Source of the DNA: Strongylocentrotus droebachiensis
Lineage: Eukaryota > Echinodermata > Echinoidea > Camarodonta > Strongylocentrotidae
Direction of reading: 5' to 3'
DNA: 64,000 nucleotides
NCBI GenBank assembly: GCA_035222895.1
Contig: JAVYIG010009872.1
Location: 1-64,000 of the forward strand
Shown here piece after piece: positions 1-12,500 of this stretch. The notes under the pieces were generated by a model. That model was not told where the DNA came from and searched no databases. It saw only the letters and a program-made list of their open reading frames with translations. The position numbers and the translations under genes were made by a program. Positions within the stretch are counted from its first letter, which is position 1, and every line of letters begins with the position of its first letter.

Positions 1-1330
1 TTCATAATAGCGCGCGGAGGATAAAAGCGCCGAAACAATAATATCGAAACATTGAGAGGCTTTACCGCTTTCAATGAGATCAACCCTCATTATACGACAA
101 AAGCGTCACTGCAGGGGCGTTGCTAAAGGGGGGGGGGGGGGGGGAGGGGGCGGGGTGCGACACCCCAACCTGCCAGTCAGGATATTGTCGGTAAACTTGC
201 CCTGCTGTCGGGAAAAATGAGAAAAGGGGGAGGGGAAAAATGAGAAAAGGGGGAGGGGAAAAAATGAGAGGGAAAGGGAGGAAAAGAACGAAATAGAGAA
301 CGAGCGGCTGATAATGTCGAAATGAGAAGAATATTACTGTACAATACTTATAAAAAGTAAAACTTTTGAATGTAAATCTCTGTTGCATCAAAATAAAATG
401 AAACGTTTATTACATTATACTTAAGCACAAAATAGTTATCTAGAAGAAGGTGGACAACATAAAAAGAGAAAGAATGAAACTTTCTCTTTTATTTACAAAC
501 ATAATTTATAAATAGCATAAAGAATATTACTGTAATATTATAAACAGTAAAACTTTTGAATTGAATCTCTGTTGCATCAAACTGATATCTAAACAAAAAA
601 TGTTTATTATGCTTCATTGACGGTATACGTCGGACATTATTATAAACAAACAAAAAAAGAGAAAAACAAAATTTGAGCTGGGGGGGGGGGGGGGAGTCGG
701 TGAGAAAATATCATAATAATAAATACAGTACAGACTGCGTCCAATTTTCTATCTCACGGCCCGCCACCCTCCTCTCCTTCTCTCTCCCTCTGTCTATGTC
801 CATCTTCATCTTTCATAATGTTGTCTATTCCGCCATTTGCTTGTATGCCGGGCATCATCCCTTCCTTGAGATTAATTATCATAACATATTCCTGATGTTA
901 TACGTCGGACATTATACTTTAGCGAAAAGATATGATCAAACCAACAGAGACTAACTAAAGAACAAATTCAGAGCCATTGGGGGAGGGGGGGGGGGGTGAT
1001 CGGAGAGACAAATATAATAAATACAGTATACAGGCTACGTCCAAATTTCTACCCCCCCCCCCCCCCCTCTCACATAATTATACCTTATATTTAGTTTAGG
1101 GAACGAAATAGAGAACAAGCGGCTGATTAATGTCGAAATGAGAAGAATATTACTGTATACAATACCTATATTATAACAAATAAACTTTGAATGTAAATCT
1201 CTGTTGCATCAAAATAAAATGAAACGTTTATTAAATTATACTTAAGCACAAAAGAGTTATCTTGAAGAAGGTGGACAACAATATAACAGAAAGAATGAAA
1301 CTTTCTCTTATATAAATAGCATAAATAGCC
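1..1330. repeat. Duplicated AT-rich DNA with poly-G/poly-C tracts, no gene
   Basis: A block at about 290-500 recurs at about 1100-1312 in direct orientation (shared text such as GAATATTACTGTA, TCTCTGTTGCATCA and GAAGAAGGTGGACAACA), and part of it recurs a third time at 523-610. A second direct pair, each with a long G run followed by AATAAATACAGTA, lies at about 665-740 and 965-1045. G or C runs of more than 12 occur near 128-150, 680-695, 978-997 and 1050-1068. Open frames here are low-complexity and I see no gene. Confidence 0.6.
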
Positions 1331-1360
1331 TGATTCTGACCGCTGCACTAGCGCACTGCC

Positions 1361-1490
1361 TAGGGGGCGACTGTGTTTAGGAGGCGACTGTGTATAGGAG
1401 GCGACTGTGTATAGGAGGCGACTCGACCACACAATTTGGGGGCGACTACGTTAGGAGGCGATTGCGTATAGGAGGCGACTGTGTATAGCA
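1361..1490. repeat. Short tandem repeat, unit about 18 bp (AGGAGGCGACTGTGTAT)
   Basis: About six imperfect copies of AGGAGGCGACTGTGTAT are arranged head to tail. Isolated copies of the same motif recur near 2440-2470 (ATAGGAGGCGACC), so it belongs to a dispersed repeat. The next 80 bases (1495-1580) repeat CTCTCACGC several times. Confidence 0.65.
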
Positions 1491-1659
1491 GGGCTGCAAC
1501 TCTCACGCAATCTGCGTGAGTCTCACGCAATTCACCCCATTCTCAAGCTCTCACGCTGATCATAGGAACTCTCACGCTGAACCCCGAAAATAGAAACTAA
1601 AAAAAAAAAATGTCTATTATATCGGATATTCAATATCCCTGCCGAAAGTTTCAACATTT

Positions 1660-1987
1660 TTTTAACCACACATGCGCAAAGCTAAACTATCAATGCAAAT
1701 TGGTTTCGGTTTGCCGCGCAAAGACAAGATAGTGAATTGCGATTGGCTTATCCTGCGTGTGCGAGTGACGTCGTCACTTTACTATGAAGCGGGGTTTTTG
1801 TGCGAGACACGACAAGCGAGTGTCGATGCCATGGCCTGTCATCGCTGTACATCGCGCCCGGCCCCCAGCCCGGCCCGGCTCGGGTGGCTCAGTGTTTGCG
1901 ATCGAATAATGGGCCTGGCCGTCCTCTTTAGCCCTCTACGACCAGATCGGCCATATGGTACAGTACTTCAGGCTTCAGCCGGTACAG
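1660..1987 (+). other. CpG-rich candidate promoter/first exon ending in a splice donor
   Basis: This stretch is markedly richer in CpG than its surroundings. It contains GTGACGTCGTCAC (a CRE-like odd palindrome, near 1765) and ends in a textbook donor, TACAG|GTGAGT, at 1987/1988. A frame open from 1672 contains an ATG at 1831 in strong context (GCCATGG). From there it encodes about 52 residues rich in Arg, Ala, Ser and Pro with no acidic residue in the first 20, which could suit an organelle targeting peptide. The reading phase at the donor is 1. The acceptor-like site near 2692 (pyrimidine run then CACACAG) does not keep this frame open. It may be a real first exon, a non-coding first exon, or a CpG-rich repeat. 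Confidence 0.28.
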
Positions 1988-4900
1988 GTGAGTTTAAACT
2001 CTTGTCTTGAAATATTGAAATTCATGGTTTCGATCGTTTATACGAGAGTAAGAATGATTTTGGAAGGGTGCTTGTATATAATTGATATGGCAGTTATATT
2101 AACTATGTTCTGTGTATTCTATTGAGAACGACATTTTGATTGAATTTTTTTCCAAAAAGAGTGTGGAAATGTGGAATTTTGTATTTTTTCAAGGTCAGTG
2201 TATACTTCATGAAATCAATTAACCTATGAATCATGCCTTATGTATTTGTGGAATCAGGTTAAAGTATGCACCAGATTGCACCATTTAAATTGCAAAATTG
2301 TAAAAGCTCCCTACCGTGGAAGGGGGGACACCCCCTTCCACACCATCCCCCCCTCGGGCGCTCCGCGCCCTCGGGCTTGGTCGCTTCGCTCCCTCGCAAT
2401 GTCTCACTCCAAACTCTTTCCAAAGGTTGGCAGCCCTGGTATAGGAGGCGACCGGCTTGGGGGCGACCTGACCAGACACCGACAGCCACAATATCCACAA
2501 CGAGGAGACTGTGGGTCCTGCTCAAAGACGTCGCAATCATGACAATTTTGGCAGGGCCCACGCCTCATAACGTACCCCATCTTCATGCCCTGGCTTGATG
2601 CCGAGCCTAGCCCGATATACATGCTGAGGTGCAGCTAGCGGATGCGCCGTACAGACTATACGTTCTGTTGTTATCTCTCTCTCTCTCACACAGATTTTTA
2701 GAAGTCCGTACTGCCGCCGTACTGGGAAGGGAGTGCATGGGACTCAATGTTTTTACTCATGAAATAATCCTGAATGAGCTTTCAAAACTAGCAGGAATTT
2801 CTGAAATCTGATCGCGGGGTTTCATCAATTTTTCTATGTTCAACTTCAAGATATTTTATAACCCCCTTTTTAATTACAAAGAGATGAGAGAAAACACCCC
2901 CTTTTTAAAGAAATCTCCGGGTGAAAGTCAAATACACCCCCTTTTTTTACATTTCTCGGGCCGGACTTTGTTGCACGAAAAGTACCCCTTTACCGGACAT
3001 TTTGGCAACACGCATGCGGTCATTTTGAAACCTGAGTGGGGGGGCCGGGTATAGATAACATCGTTTTCAGAGAACAGCCCCACATTGGCAAATTTGTAGG
3101 AATATTATGAAATTCCATTTTCTTGTTTGTCAATAAACAAATATTACAGCTATTTCATCTAGGGATTTGGTTTAAAAAAATTACATTTGTAACAATAATA
3201 TTGGGTGTAGGTTTCATCAAATACAAGTATTTTCACCAGTGAGAATATAAAACATAAAAAGAATGTTTTAATAGAGAGCAAATTGGAGAGGTGCTCAGTG
3301 CTAACAAGGTACTTCACAGAGTTGCCATTTTGAATCTAAATGATCACATATACCGGTAATCATTATAACTTTCTTATCCTATATCAAATTCCCCCCAAAG
3401 TTTTAATGGTCCTTTTCTTATTTTGTTAAAGGCTCGTTATATGTCACACATATGATGATCTCCCGTACCACACTGTATTTATCATTGGAGAAGGCCTCCA
3501 GATTAACTGTTTTCAGTGCAAGATTAATCTATAGCGGTGTTAATAGGGTTGTCATGGAGCTAATCAAGACCTTTGACCTTGTGTTGCACAAAGTATTCCT
3601 TTCCTCAGTTGGTGCCTAGTGTTTTGTGCAAAAATGCAAGTGTAGCGAACGAGTGACGGTTGTAGAGAGGCAAAGAAGCAACCAGCTAGTGTTGAAACTA
3701 TCTCAATATCTGGTTGGACTTCCCCTTTAAAGATAAAGTTTAGTTCTGGTCATGCGATTGCATTGTGTAAGGAACGTTGTGGAATCGATCAGAAAAGGTT
3801 GACCATCTAGCATTTAAGTATTGATGTGTACTGCAAGGTTCTGGAATCATCAAAATTATAAGAAATTTGGCCCAGTCTTGGTAAAGTTACAAGCAATGTA
3901 CACAGAAAGATGTATATGGGACTACACTAACATGTGGCATGAAAATCTGTCCCGATTTTTATGCTGTTACATGCCATATTTAGCATATGAAGGCATTTGA
4001 AGAGCCATGCTTTTCAGGGAACATGTTCTATCTAATGTTCTTCCACACTTGCTTAATAACAATAATGATAATATTATTTTTCACCTCTTCCCAGAACTCA
4101 ACCTTCTCTTGAAGCACAATTTATGACGTTTATATAAACACTATAAAATAAATGCACATAAACGGACAAGAGACATGTATATCAGTAATGTACAATACAA
4201 GGTAATTTTATTCAGACCCAGAATCTGGTTTGATTTTCATTACAAAAACATGGGGTCATGATACAAATAGGATACACATAGCACAGCACATGATACACTT
4301 TTCTTCATTTCAAGGTTGTCTAGCATGAGTTTCTCTACAAAGTGAATTGTGGTTTGCTCACAATACCCAACTTTGTAGAATACCCATTTCTAAGTGTATA
4401 AATGTTTTTTGCAAGGGAAGCATTCAAATGGCTACTTAGCCACCAGTCGTATTTGAGATTTTTTTAAGCACCTCCTTCGGGAGTTGAGAGAGTAAAGAGT
4501 TTGGTTGAGGTGAAGATTTGCTTAGAGAATTTCTCTTTGGGGAGGGGAGGCGGTCATCTAAAATCATTAAATAAATTATGAAAGATCTCTCAACTTTGAA
4601 AAGTCAAGCCTGTCTTTTGTAATATGCAATTATGTTTGCTATTAGGGAGGGGGGTGTACATAACTAGTGTTGAATTCTCCCATTTCCCCAAAAGACACAT
4701 GAATTAAATGAAATACTGCACCGTCATGTATTTCCATGAATGCCTCGAGTCTCTTAATCCATCACAGATTAAAGTGGCCCAAAACATAAATCCAACTTTC
4801 CTGCTAGGAAAACAATTGACATGCATTTGTACGCAAATTTTATACCCAAAATTTCCATAATGCATGTTCCCATGAGTGGACAACAGTGGAAACGAACTTT

Positions 4901-5316
4901 AACAAAGTCCCTTTGCTCGCCGAATATACACATTTTGAATTTTGCTTCTGATTGAATCAATTTATATGAATACATAATTATGCTTTCCTGGGATTTCCTA
5001 CAGCATTGCACGTTTGCTAATACTTTATCATTATCCTCATTCCTCCATCACCTTGTAAGTACAATGAACCTTTCAAGATTGAATGCTGCATATTCTATTA
5101 TTATCATTATTTGCTTTAGCATCATTCATGGACTTTCCAATCTTGTACTTGATCGTATTTCACCTCGAGACCTTTCAAAGGTACATAATAATTGTTATAT
5201 TATTTCTCATTATTTTTTCATAAGGCAATACAATACAAAAAAAAACATAACAAAGACTGGATGACAACGGTGGCAAAGCACCTATGAGTGGATGGGTGTG
5301 GGAGGGGGTCCTATTA
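1988..5316. other. No identified gene; scattered repeat fragments
   Basis: At 2320-2350 a G/C palindrome (GGAAGGGGG...CCCCCTTCC) is followed by CGCTCCGCGC-type short palindromes similar to those at 47.4-47.8 kb. At 2680-2692 a (CT)n tract precedes CACACAG, a possible but unsupported splice acceptor. At about 3700-3735 the sequence GGTTGGACTTCCCCTTTAAAG resembles the ends of the element at 9739-10228. From 3740 to 5316 I see only AT-rich unique-looking DNA with short chance frames. Confidence 0.5.
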
Positions 5317-5648
5317 GGCCTGACTTCATCAGCTTGAGTTTGCCAAATAACCTGCTATTTTCAGACTCGGGATATTATCCCGGAGCTCGAAATTGCGACT
5401 TCCCCAGACTGCTAAGCTCATAACAAATTAGCTCGGACAGGCATAAATTAGCCCGCTATTTCCCAAATGACAACATATTTTGGAAACAAGACCAAGATTT
5501 CTCGGGATATTTTCTCGACCAAATATCCCGCTATCAAATTGCAACTACAGGCTGATGAGGACAGCAAATTAACTGGCTAATTTGCGATCGGGATATTTAA
5601 AATAGCGAGTTACAGTATTTGGCAAACTCAAGCTGATGAAGACAGGCC
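5317..5648. mobile_element. MITE with about 33-bp terminal inverted repeats
   Basis: The ends are inverted copies with one mismatch: the left begins GGCCTGACTTCATCAGCTTG and the right is the reverse complement, reading out through TTTGGCAAACTCAAGC to CAGGCC. The 332-bp interior has no coding capacity but repeats GGGATATT-type motifs. No target duplication is certain; CCTAT occurs just outside both ends. The structure indicates a non-autonomous DNA transposon of unassigned superfamily. Confidence 0.75.
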
Positions 5649-5962
5649 GGCCTATCGTCTTCTTTAACATTTCTATTCCGCCGCCATTTCTTTTTCACTC
5701 GTTTCTCAGTGATGACATGTTTTTCACCATTTGCAAGGGGGTGTGATGGAGGGGGCACATAACTCAAATAATTATTGGCTGACAACGTAGCTCTTGTTTC
5801 CCTTATATTCCTCATCTGGCCTGCTTCCATCAGTCAATTTAATATTTGTTCAAAACCATGGTCCATCCTGGCACATACATGTAGGTTTGCAAAATGTCTT
5901 TGAGGGACCTTAGAGCGTCCAATCCTGATCTTCACCAGAGCTTTAAAAAGTCTTTATCAGTC

Positions 5963-6254
5963 CAGGGGGGTGTTTCACAAAAACTAAGATCGACTTTAAG
6001 TTGGACTTAACTATGGCAGGCCGTTCATGCCACCATTTGCTCTCACCGTATACTGGCATTGGTCTCTTAAGGAACGTACAAATCGTGGTCACAAATCTAC
6101 AGAATTTACATCTTTTGATAGACTATTGAAGGAAAATTATTATCTAAAGATCATAATCGAGAGACCAATGGTGAGAGCAACCAGTGGCATGAATGGCCTG
6201 CCATAGTTAAGTCCAACTTATGGTCGATCTTAGTCCTTGTGAAAAAATCCCCTG
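5963..6254. mobile_element. Long-TIR MITE (family 1, copy a) just downstream of MRPL19
   Basis: The two ends are inverted repeats of about 70 bp. The left starts CAGGGGGGTGTTTCACA and carries AGTTGGACTTAACTATGGCA; the right mirrors it and ends AAAAATCCCCTG. The inner end sits about 17 bp beyond the MRPL19 stop codon, so the element probably forms part of the transcript's 3' UTR. A relative with matching ends (AAGTTGGACTTRA, TTACAAAGATCCT) lies at 43387-43697 downstream of the GT31 gene. No clear target duplication is visible. Confidence 0.75.
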
Positions 6255-6271
6255 TCCTCCTGGCGATCCTG

Positions 6272-6535
6272 CTACGAGCCAGCACTGGACTTCTTCTTCA
6301 CCCTCCTCCTCAGACCTTGCACATGTTTCTCAAACTCCTCAGCGATCCTGGTCCTCTCCTCGTTGCCATGGGAGCTTGATTTGTATAGGTTGATGAGGTC
6401 CATCTTCTTGTATTCCGGCCGCTCCCACGTCTTGCCCTCCTCGATCTTCTCCTCTGACAGCACCTCCGTCATGTCGATGCCCTGGAAGCCGAAGCGCTCC
6501 CATCGCATGTGCCAAGGCTTCGGCTTCATCTTGAC
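6272..6535 (-). CDS. MRPL19: MRPL19 exon 5 (C-terminal, with stop)
   Basis: The acceptor is CACAG|GTC at 6537-6536. The exon encodes residues 241-327, starting [18 protein letters not shown], the mitochondrial-specific C-terminal extension of MRPL19, and ends in a basic tail (RRRVKKK) before a TAG stop at 6274-6272. The tail is longer and more basic than the vertebrate one I recall. Confidence 0.95.
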   Translation of the reverse strand, partial: VKMKPKPWHMRWERFGFQGIDMTEVLSEEKIEEGKTWERPEYKKMDLINLYKSSSHGNEERTRIAEEFEKHVQGLRRRVKKKSSAGS

Positions 6536-9500
6536 CTGTGCGAAGGAGGGGAAATGTTGAAATTCAATTCAATTCAATTGAAATGAACATTTAATTTCTT
6601 CCATTCAATTCGACAACATATTTGACATCTGTTCAAACATCACAATTTATACGTACATGTAGGAACATAAATATAATTAAAGAACTTGTATTACAAGGAA
6701 GAACGCGCGAATCCTGGTAAGTGAAGCTTGTAGCGGGTACGCCGGAATACACAGATACATAATATACATTTTTAAAAAAAAGGAAGAAAGGGATAGGCAA
6801 GGAGGAGAAGAGGATAGAGAGCTTGGAGAAAGAGAAAAGAAGAGGACTGCAACATAGTAGCAATAAGGTGTATGGCATGCATACACAACATAAAGGCAAG
6901 ATATAGGTGAAGGGTATAATGTGGAAATATTTGACAGCATTCATATGGGATAATAAGGGATTTATCACCCCTACTTCTGTATGTGTGAAATATAGGTGAA
7001 TGGATGATGACCAAACATCAGTTCCCAGGACAATAAGCCACTTCGAAGATAGCACTTGTACAAATGACCCCCCCAAAAAATCCACCCATCTTTTACACAT
7101 GAAGACGTCCCACTCTGTGCATTTTAGAATAATCACTTCCAGTGTGATGGAGGTGCTTCACAAATATCTTTCTTTGCCCTCTTGAAAAGAATACTTCCAC
7201 CTATGTTTTATAGAATGCACCGCCGGTGTATGAATGAATGAATGATTACATAACTTTCATGAACACATATCCAGCAGTCATCTCAATGGGTTTTACACTT
7301 TTGTACAAATGACCTTTATCTACCATGCGCATATAGTTCGGTCAAACCTGTCTAGGAAGACTACCCAAGGAGACAAGAAAAGTGGTCTTTAGTACAGTTG
7401 CCTATAGTTAATGTTTCAATGAGAAACCATTTTCAAGGGAATCAAAAAATGTGGTCTTTGTAGACAGGTGGTCACTAAAGCAGGTTTGACTGTATCTCCA
7501 AAATCCAAAGCAGCTCATGGTCAAGGTTTCATTTCATTAAAGATGTAGGGTTACTGGTTGTGCTTTTAATCGGCTTCCAGGTTGGTAATTTAGGGTTAGG
7601 CTTAGGGTTAGGTATAAGACTTGAAGTACCAGCATGCACTAATTGCGCTTGCATAAAATAAGGCCCGCACAGGACACGTGTACGCAGTTAAACGTTTATT
7701 CTTTTTTTGTTCTACACACTCCTTTATCTGTATTGTATTGGCAGTTAAATATTGCAGTGTTTTAATATTTGAAAATTTACAAAAGTGTCCCACCTCACTG
7801 CGATACAGTACTAGCTTAAAAGTAGTGCTGTAGCTGAACCGCCGAACCGAACATGGCACTTCCGAACCGAACCGAACGCAAAGGCCTGGTTCGGATGTTC
7901 GGCAGAAAAATGTAAACGTTTTCGCAAGCTAATAAACTTGTCATTTTGTACCTAATTTTCATGTTATGATTGCTCATTTTATATTTACTCTTTTCCCATT
8001 TTCCGCCTTTGTGATTTATGCTATCCAGTGGTGGGCGCGACTTCACTGGCACCATTTAAATCCCAAATCCTGACCTCTGCTACGTCGCGATCGCAAGCCA
8101 TAAACAAGAATACATGTGCGTGCTAGGCACTGATCAAAACAAGTTTAGCTCAAACCCATTCAACAACAAAAATAATATTTTAATTGTAACAATATCGGAC
8201 AAAATTTACAATATAAATAATGAAATAAATATATATTATAGTATGGTATTTATTATTACAGGAAAAACAGGGATTTTATATTTTTCCTATTAAAAATAAA
8301 CACTTATAAAAAACAGTAATCGACGAGCCTGAGTCGCTATTTAAGATGGCAGCTTTCATGACTTTAACATTAGACAACAACCGTCTCGGAAAATCTTTAA
8401 AAAATATCATTTATTGACAAATTGAAAACATGATTCTTTTAAATTTGCAAATAAAACACGATTCAAGACGGAAATAAGAATGGAAGTAGTACTTTTCTTC
8501 ACAAATAATTACGTTTAGAGCAGTTTCTTAATGCAAAATTCGTGCTGGTGGGAAGCAAAGTTTTTCATCGGGAGTGGGCAGAAGTCTTCCGTGCTGGATG
8601 GGCCCGTCCGGCCGGCCCGCTCAGTGCCGACCGCCGTGGCTATAACGCTGCTTGCTATTATATTACCCAACCCCGAACCGAACCAAGTTCGGGTGAAAAA
8701 TTGCCGTACTCTGCCGAACCGAACCGAACACGAACATAGCGTCTGACTTACAGCACTACTTAAAAGTCGAGGAAGATTTGCTAAATTACGATCTCTTTTT
8801 TGGTAAACTTCCTGTAAATTTATAAGAATATAAGAACTTGGTATCAGTTTGTAGAAAAAATAGTGTTCCACGAGAAAATTACAATTATTTTGTTTGGTCC
8901 GTTTGTTTTTTTTTTCCTTTCGTTTTTTTGTTTTTTGTTTTTTTCCCTCTACAAAATGTCATAGTTTGGGGTGCGGCCATATCACTGACAAATACGGTAT
9001 ACTCTCTCAAACACCAATATACAAATGTGTAAACACTGGTCTAAAATGCCATACTACTGTGTGAAAACCAAACCAGAATTGCATTATACTCTCATGATAT
9101 TTTTTCTAGCAACGCATTTCCGTGACTTTTTGGAAATCATTGGTTTATAATTGCTTGATTTACCTTCACATCATTGACAGGCACTGGCTTTCCAGGGGGA
9201 TGTTTGATTGTCGTCATGTCAGGATCTATGGCGCTATACTCAGGCAAGGCGTCTCGCAGGTAGAGGAGGTGGCGGTCTAGCCTCTTCTCAAGTCTGATCA
9301 CCTCAATCTTTTTGATGAGGGGGTTGTATAGTTCATAGTTGATCTCAATACCTGTGGTTGATAGATGTAGAGCGTAGAGATTAGCAGGGGCGTAGCTTTT
9401 AGGGGACATACCCCCCCCCCCCCCCCTCCTCCCTTGCCCCCTTGAAATCCCCAAAATAAAATGTGAGAAGGAAGAGAGGAAATGAAGAGGGAGACAGGAA

Positions 9501-12500
9501 AAGCAAAGAAGATATAAGGAACCCCTCCATTCCACCCTTATAAATCAGTGGAATTTTTACCTTCATGCACAAAAAAAAGCCAGTGCCCCCCCCCCCCCCC
9601 CCCCCCCCTAAATGGCTGGATCTAAACTAAACCACTAGTCAGGAGTACTTGAAGTAGAACTGAGCAACATCATGGAAGAAATTCTTTACCAGTAGTTACG
9701 GTGCTGTAAAAAAAAATTGCATTTAACCAGAATCTATCCAAGGGGAAGTCTACCCTGCTATTAAGTTGGTTTAAATAAAATGAGAAGAACAGGCTGGTGA
9801 AAGTTTGCGCAAAATCCGATTAAAAATAGGAAAGTTAGGAATATTTAAAGTGGTCATCAGTGAAACACAAATTGGCAACACTGTGGTGTAACTTGGGAGC
9901 TCCTCTCCGGTTTGCTTTGTACAGAAAATTGTATAAACTTTCATTTTCTTACTTATTGATGACAGAATAGATTTCTTAAACCTCTTTGCAATAATCATAT
10001 TTAGAGAAAATGTATGATTGAAATGTTTTTTAGTACAAGGCAAGTGGGAGCAGACTTCACAAGATATTTCACAGAGTTACTAATTTGTGTTTGATTGATT
10101 GCACTTTCAAAAATTCATATCTTTCTTATTTATAATCGGTTTTTGCTCAAACTTTCACTGACCTGTATCTTTAATTTTTCTACTTCTATTAAAACCAACA
10201 CAATATCATAGTGGACTTCCTATTTAAAGAAGTTTTCAAAATTTACAGCTTCAACAAAGCAATGAACATGTCCCCATATGTTTTTTTTTCTTTTCACAAG
10301 TATTAAACCACATATTCCTTGACATACATTTCTCACATCGTACTGACCTTGTTCATTGATACAATTCCGTAGCTTAAAACTGGCACCAAGTCCATAGTTT
10401 TTCCTCTCGATACAAATGCCGACAAAGCGATTTTCTTTCCCCGGAGCATAGGGGTCAGAAACTGTTACAGCTAGGATCGATCCTGTATGGGAGGGGGGGG
10501 GGGGGAGGGGGGGGGGGATTGAGAGTGAAACAGCACTCAACATTTGTAGTTGCACATACTAGGTATAGATCTTGACTTAGAGCAATTATTTTTAAATGAA
10601 CAAATTAATTAACTAAACTTAATTCTTTTGGTAAACTATATAACAATATTGAACTAATTTGATTTCATAAAATTAGTTCATTGAATTCAAATTAATTTAT
10701 TTATTTATCAAATTCAAGATTAATTTTGTAAAAACTGGAAGCTTTTGTGATAAAAATTGTTTTGCTGTTTTTTGTCACATTTCTTTCAATTTAGATCAAG
10801 GGTAAACAATTCTATGCTGGAGAAGCCTTCATAACTTTACATAGATGAAGAAAACAAAATTAATGTAAGATTTCAGATAGGAATGGTAAATTGAGCTTGC
10901 ATTTCAAACATGTTCATTTCTGTTGTACATAGTCAAACTATGGTGTCCCCACCTAAACGAGGAGAGAAATGTTCACAATCGGGGTAAAGACGTGTTCTGC
11001 AGGACTGTCTTGTTTTGTGTTGTGATGAGTTTTGGGGGTATTTTAAACCTTATTTGTCTGAAAAATATTAGTAAAGTAAAGTATCAAGTAGTTGTAGCTC
11101 AGTCGTTTTTTAAATGTATACTTATATGTACATCTGTTGCCTATATCTATTTAGTTTTTCAATGTGATAAGTTTATCAATAAAAACTTATTTTTTCAATT
11201 AAAAGAAAAAATTCTTCACTTTACCAAGATAAAACTCTGGTACATCTAAGACCTCTCATCTCTTGTAACAATCTTCCCTCTCAAGAAAGTCCTTCATCAT
11301 AATTTATAGTTATATGTACATTTGTTGCTTTCATGTGTATAGTTTTTCAATTAAATCTTATTTTTTTCAATTAAAAGAAAAAATTCTTCACTTTACCTAG
11401 ATAAAACTCTGGTACATCCAAGACCTCTCGTCTCTTGTAACAATCTTCCCTCTCCAGAAAGTCCTTCAACATGCTCCTCTGCCCCATGGGGGGCATGAAC
11501 TCCGGGCTGAAAAACTTCCGCTCCTGCACGGCCTCGCCGACCTTCTTCCGCCTCGGTCCTCGGGTGGTAGCAGGTGCATGATGGGAGGAGTGCGCTTTGG
11601 TCGTAGTTTGGACGGAATCTTCGGGCTGCTTGGCATCGGTCGGTGATGGACTGCGGCCGCTTGTGTCATCTGTGCTGGCATGAGCAACCTTTGACCCTGT
11701 AGAACGACATTGAGATATACATGAATATCCAAGCTACTTTTTCCCATATGCAACGAACCGCTATTCATTCCAACATGTCCCAGTGCATTTCAAGGAATAA
11801 ATCCTGACATCTATTAACAGGTACACCTGGGTGGAGAGTGGCTAATGCAGATTAATGTCTTGTCAAAAGATGTGAGTGCCAGGCTGGGATTTGAACCCTT
11901 AACCCTTGGATTGAGAGTCAACTTCAAGTGAATGAACCCCTATACCACGTCACCTCCACATAGGTTTCATCCAGATATTTAATCTGTGAATGAGAATTTT
12001 GAGATTGCGATATCGCCAGAATTTTTCTTGACAATTTTTGCTTCTAGAAAAAATCTATTTCTGAATTCTGTATTTGCAGTTTGCTGTTTCAAAATGTCTA
12101 TTTTGGCAGATATTAACCCAAATAAATCTAGGTAAAATATGAGAAATAATAGTTCAATTTTTAAATTTGTTTTAATGTGCACGAAGCTTTGGACACCATG
12201 GCCATGCACAAATCATAGAGAGTCAATGCTAATGCGTATTGACCTCTAGCACTGCATGCTTGCTGTGAGGCAGGTATTATTAGACCCATACACAAATACA
12301 CACACCACACAATATTGCATAGACTGCATACAATCATGCTGATGCGGCTGTAAGCAAAGTTTGACAGTAGACTTACAATTTGAATTTTTAAATTATTCTT
12401 TTTAACATCTGTAAGTTGAAAAAAATGTATTTTACTGCTATTTAGGTTCACTATTTAGGTTCACAAAAATTCAAATTCACTATTCTGGCCTAAGTTTAGT

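Noticed and set aside
6633..7136. 167-codon minus-strand frame in MRPL19 intron 4
   Set aside because: Hydrophobic low-complexity translation in an AT-rich intron, no motif, no splice signals that would join it to MRPL19.
7823..8758. Frames of 65-118 codons inside the hAT-type element as a transposase
   Set aside because: They translate the CGAAC repeats and have no catalytic or zinc-finger motifs; the element is non-autonomous.
11881..11962. Functional tRNA gene
   Set aside because: A and B boxes are good but the acceptor and anticodon arms do not fold convincingly and a SINE body follows.
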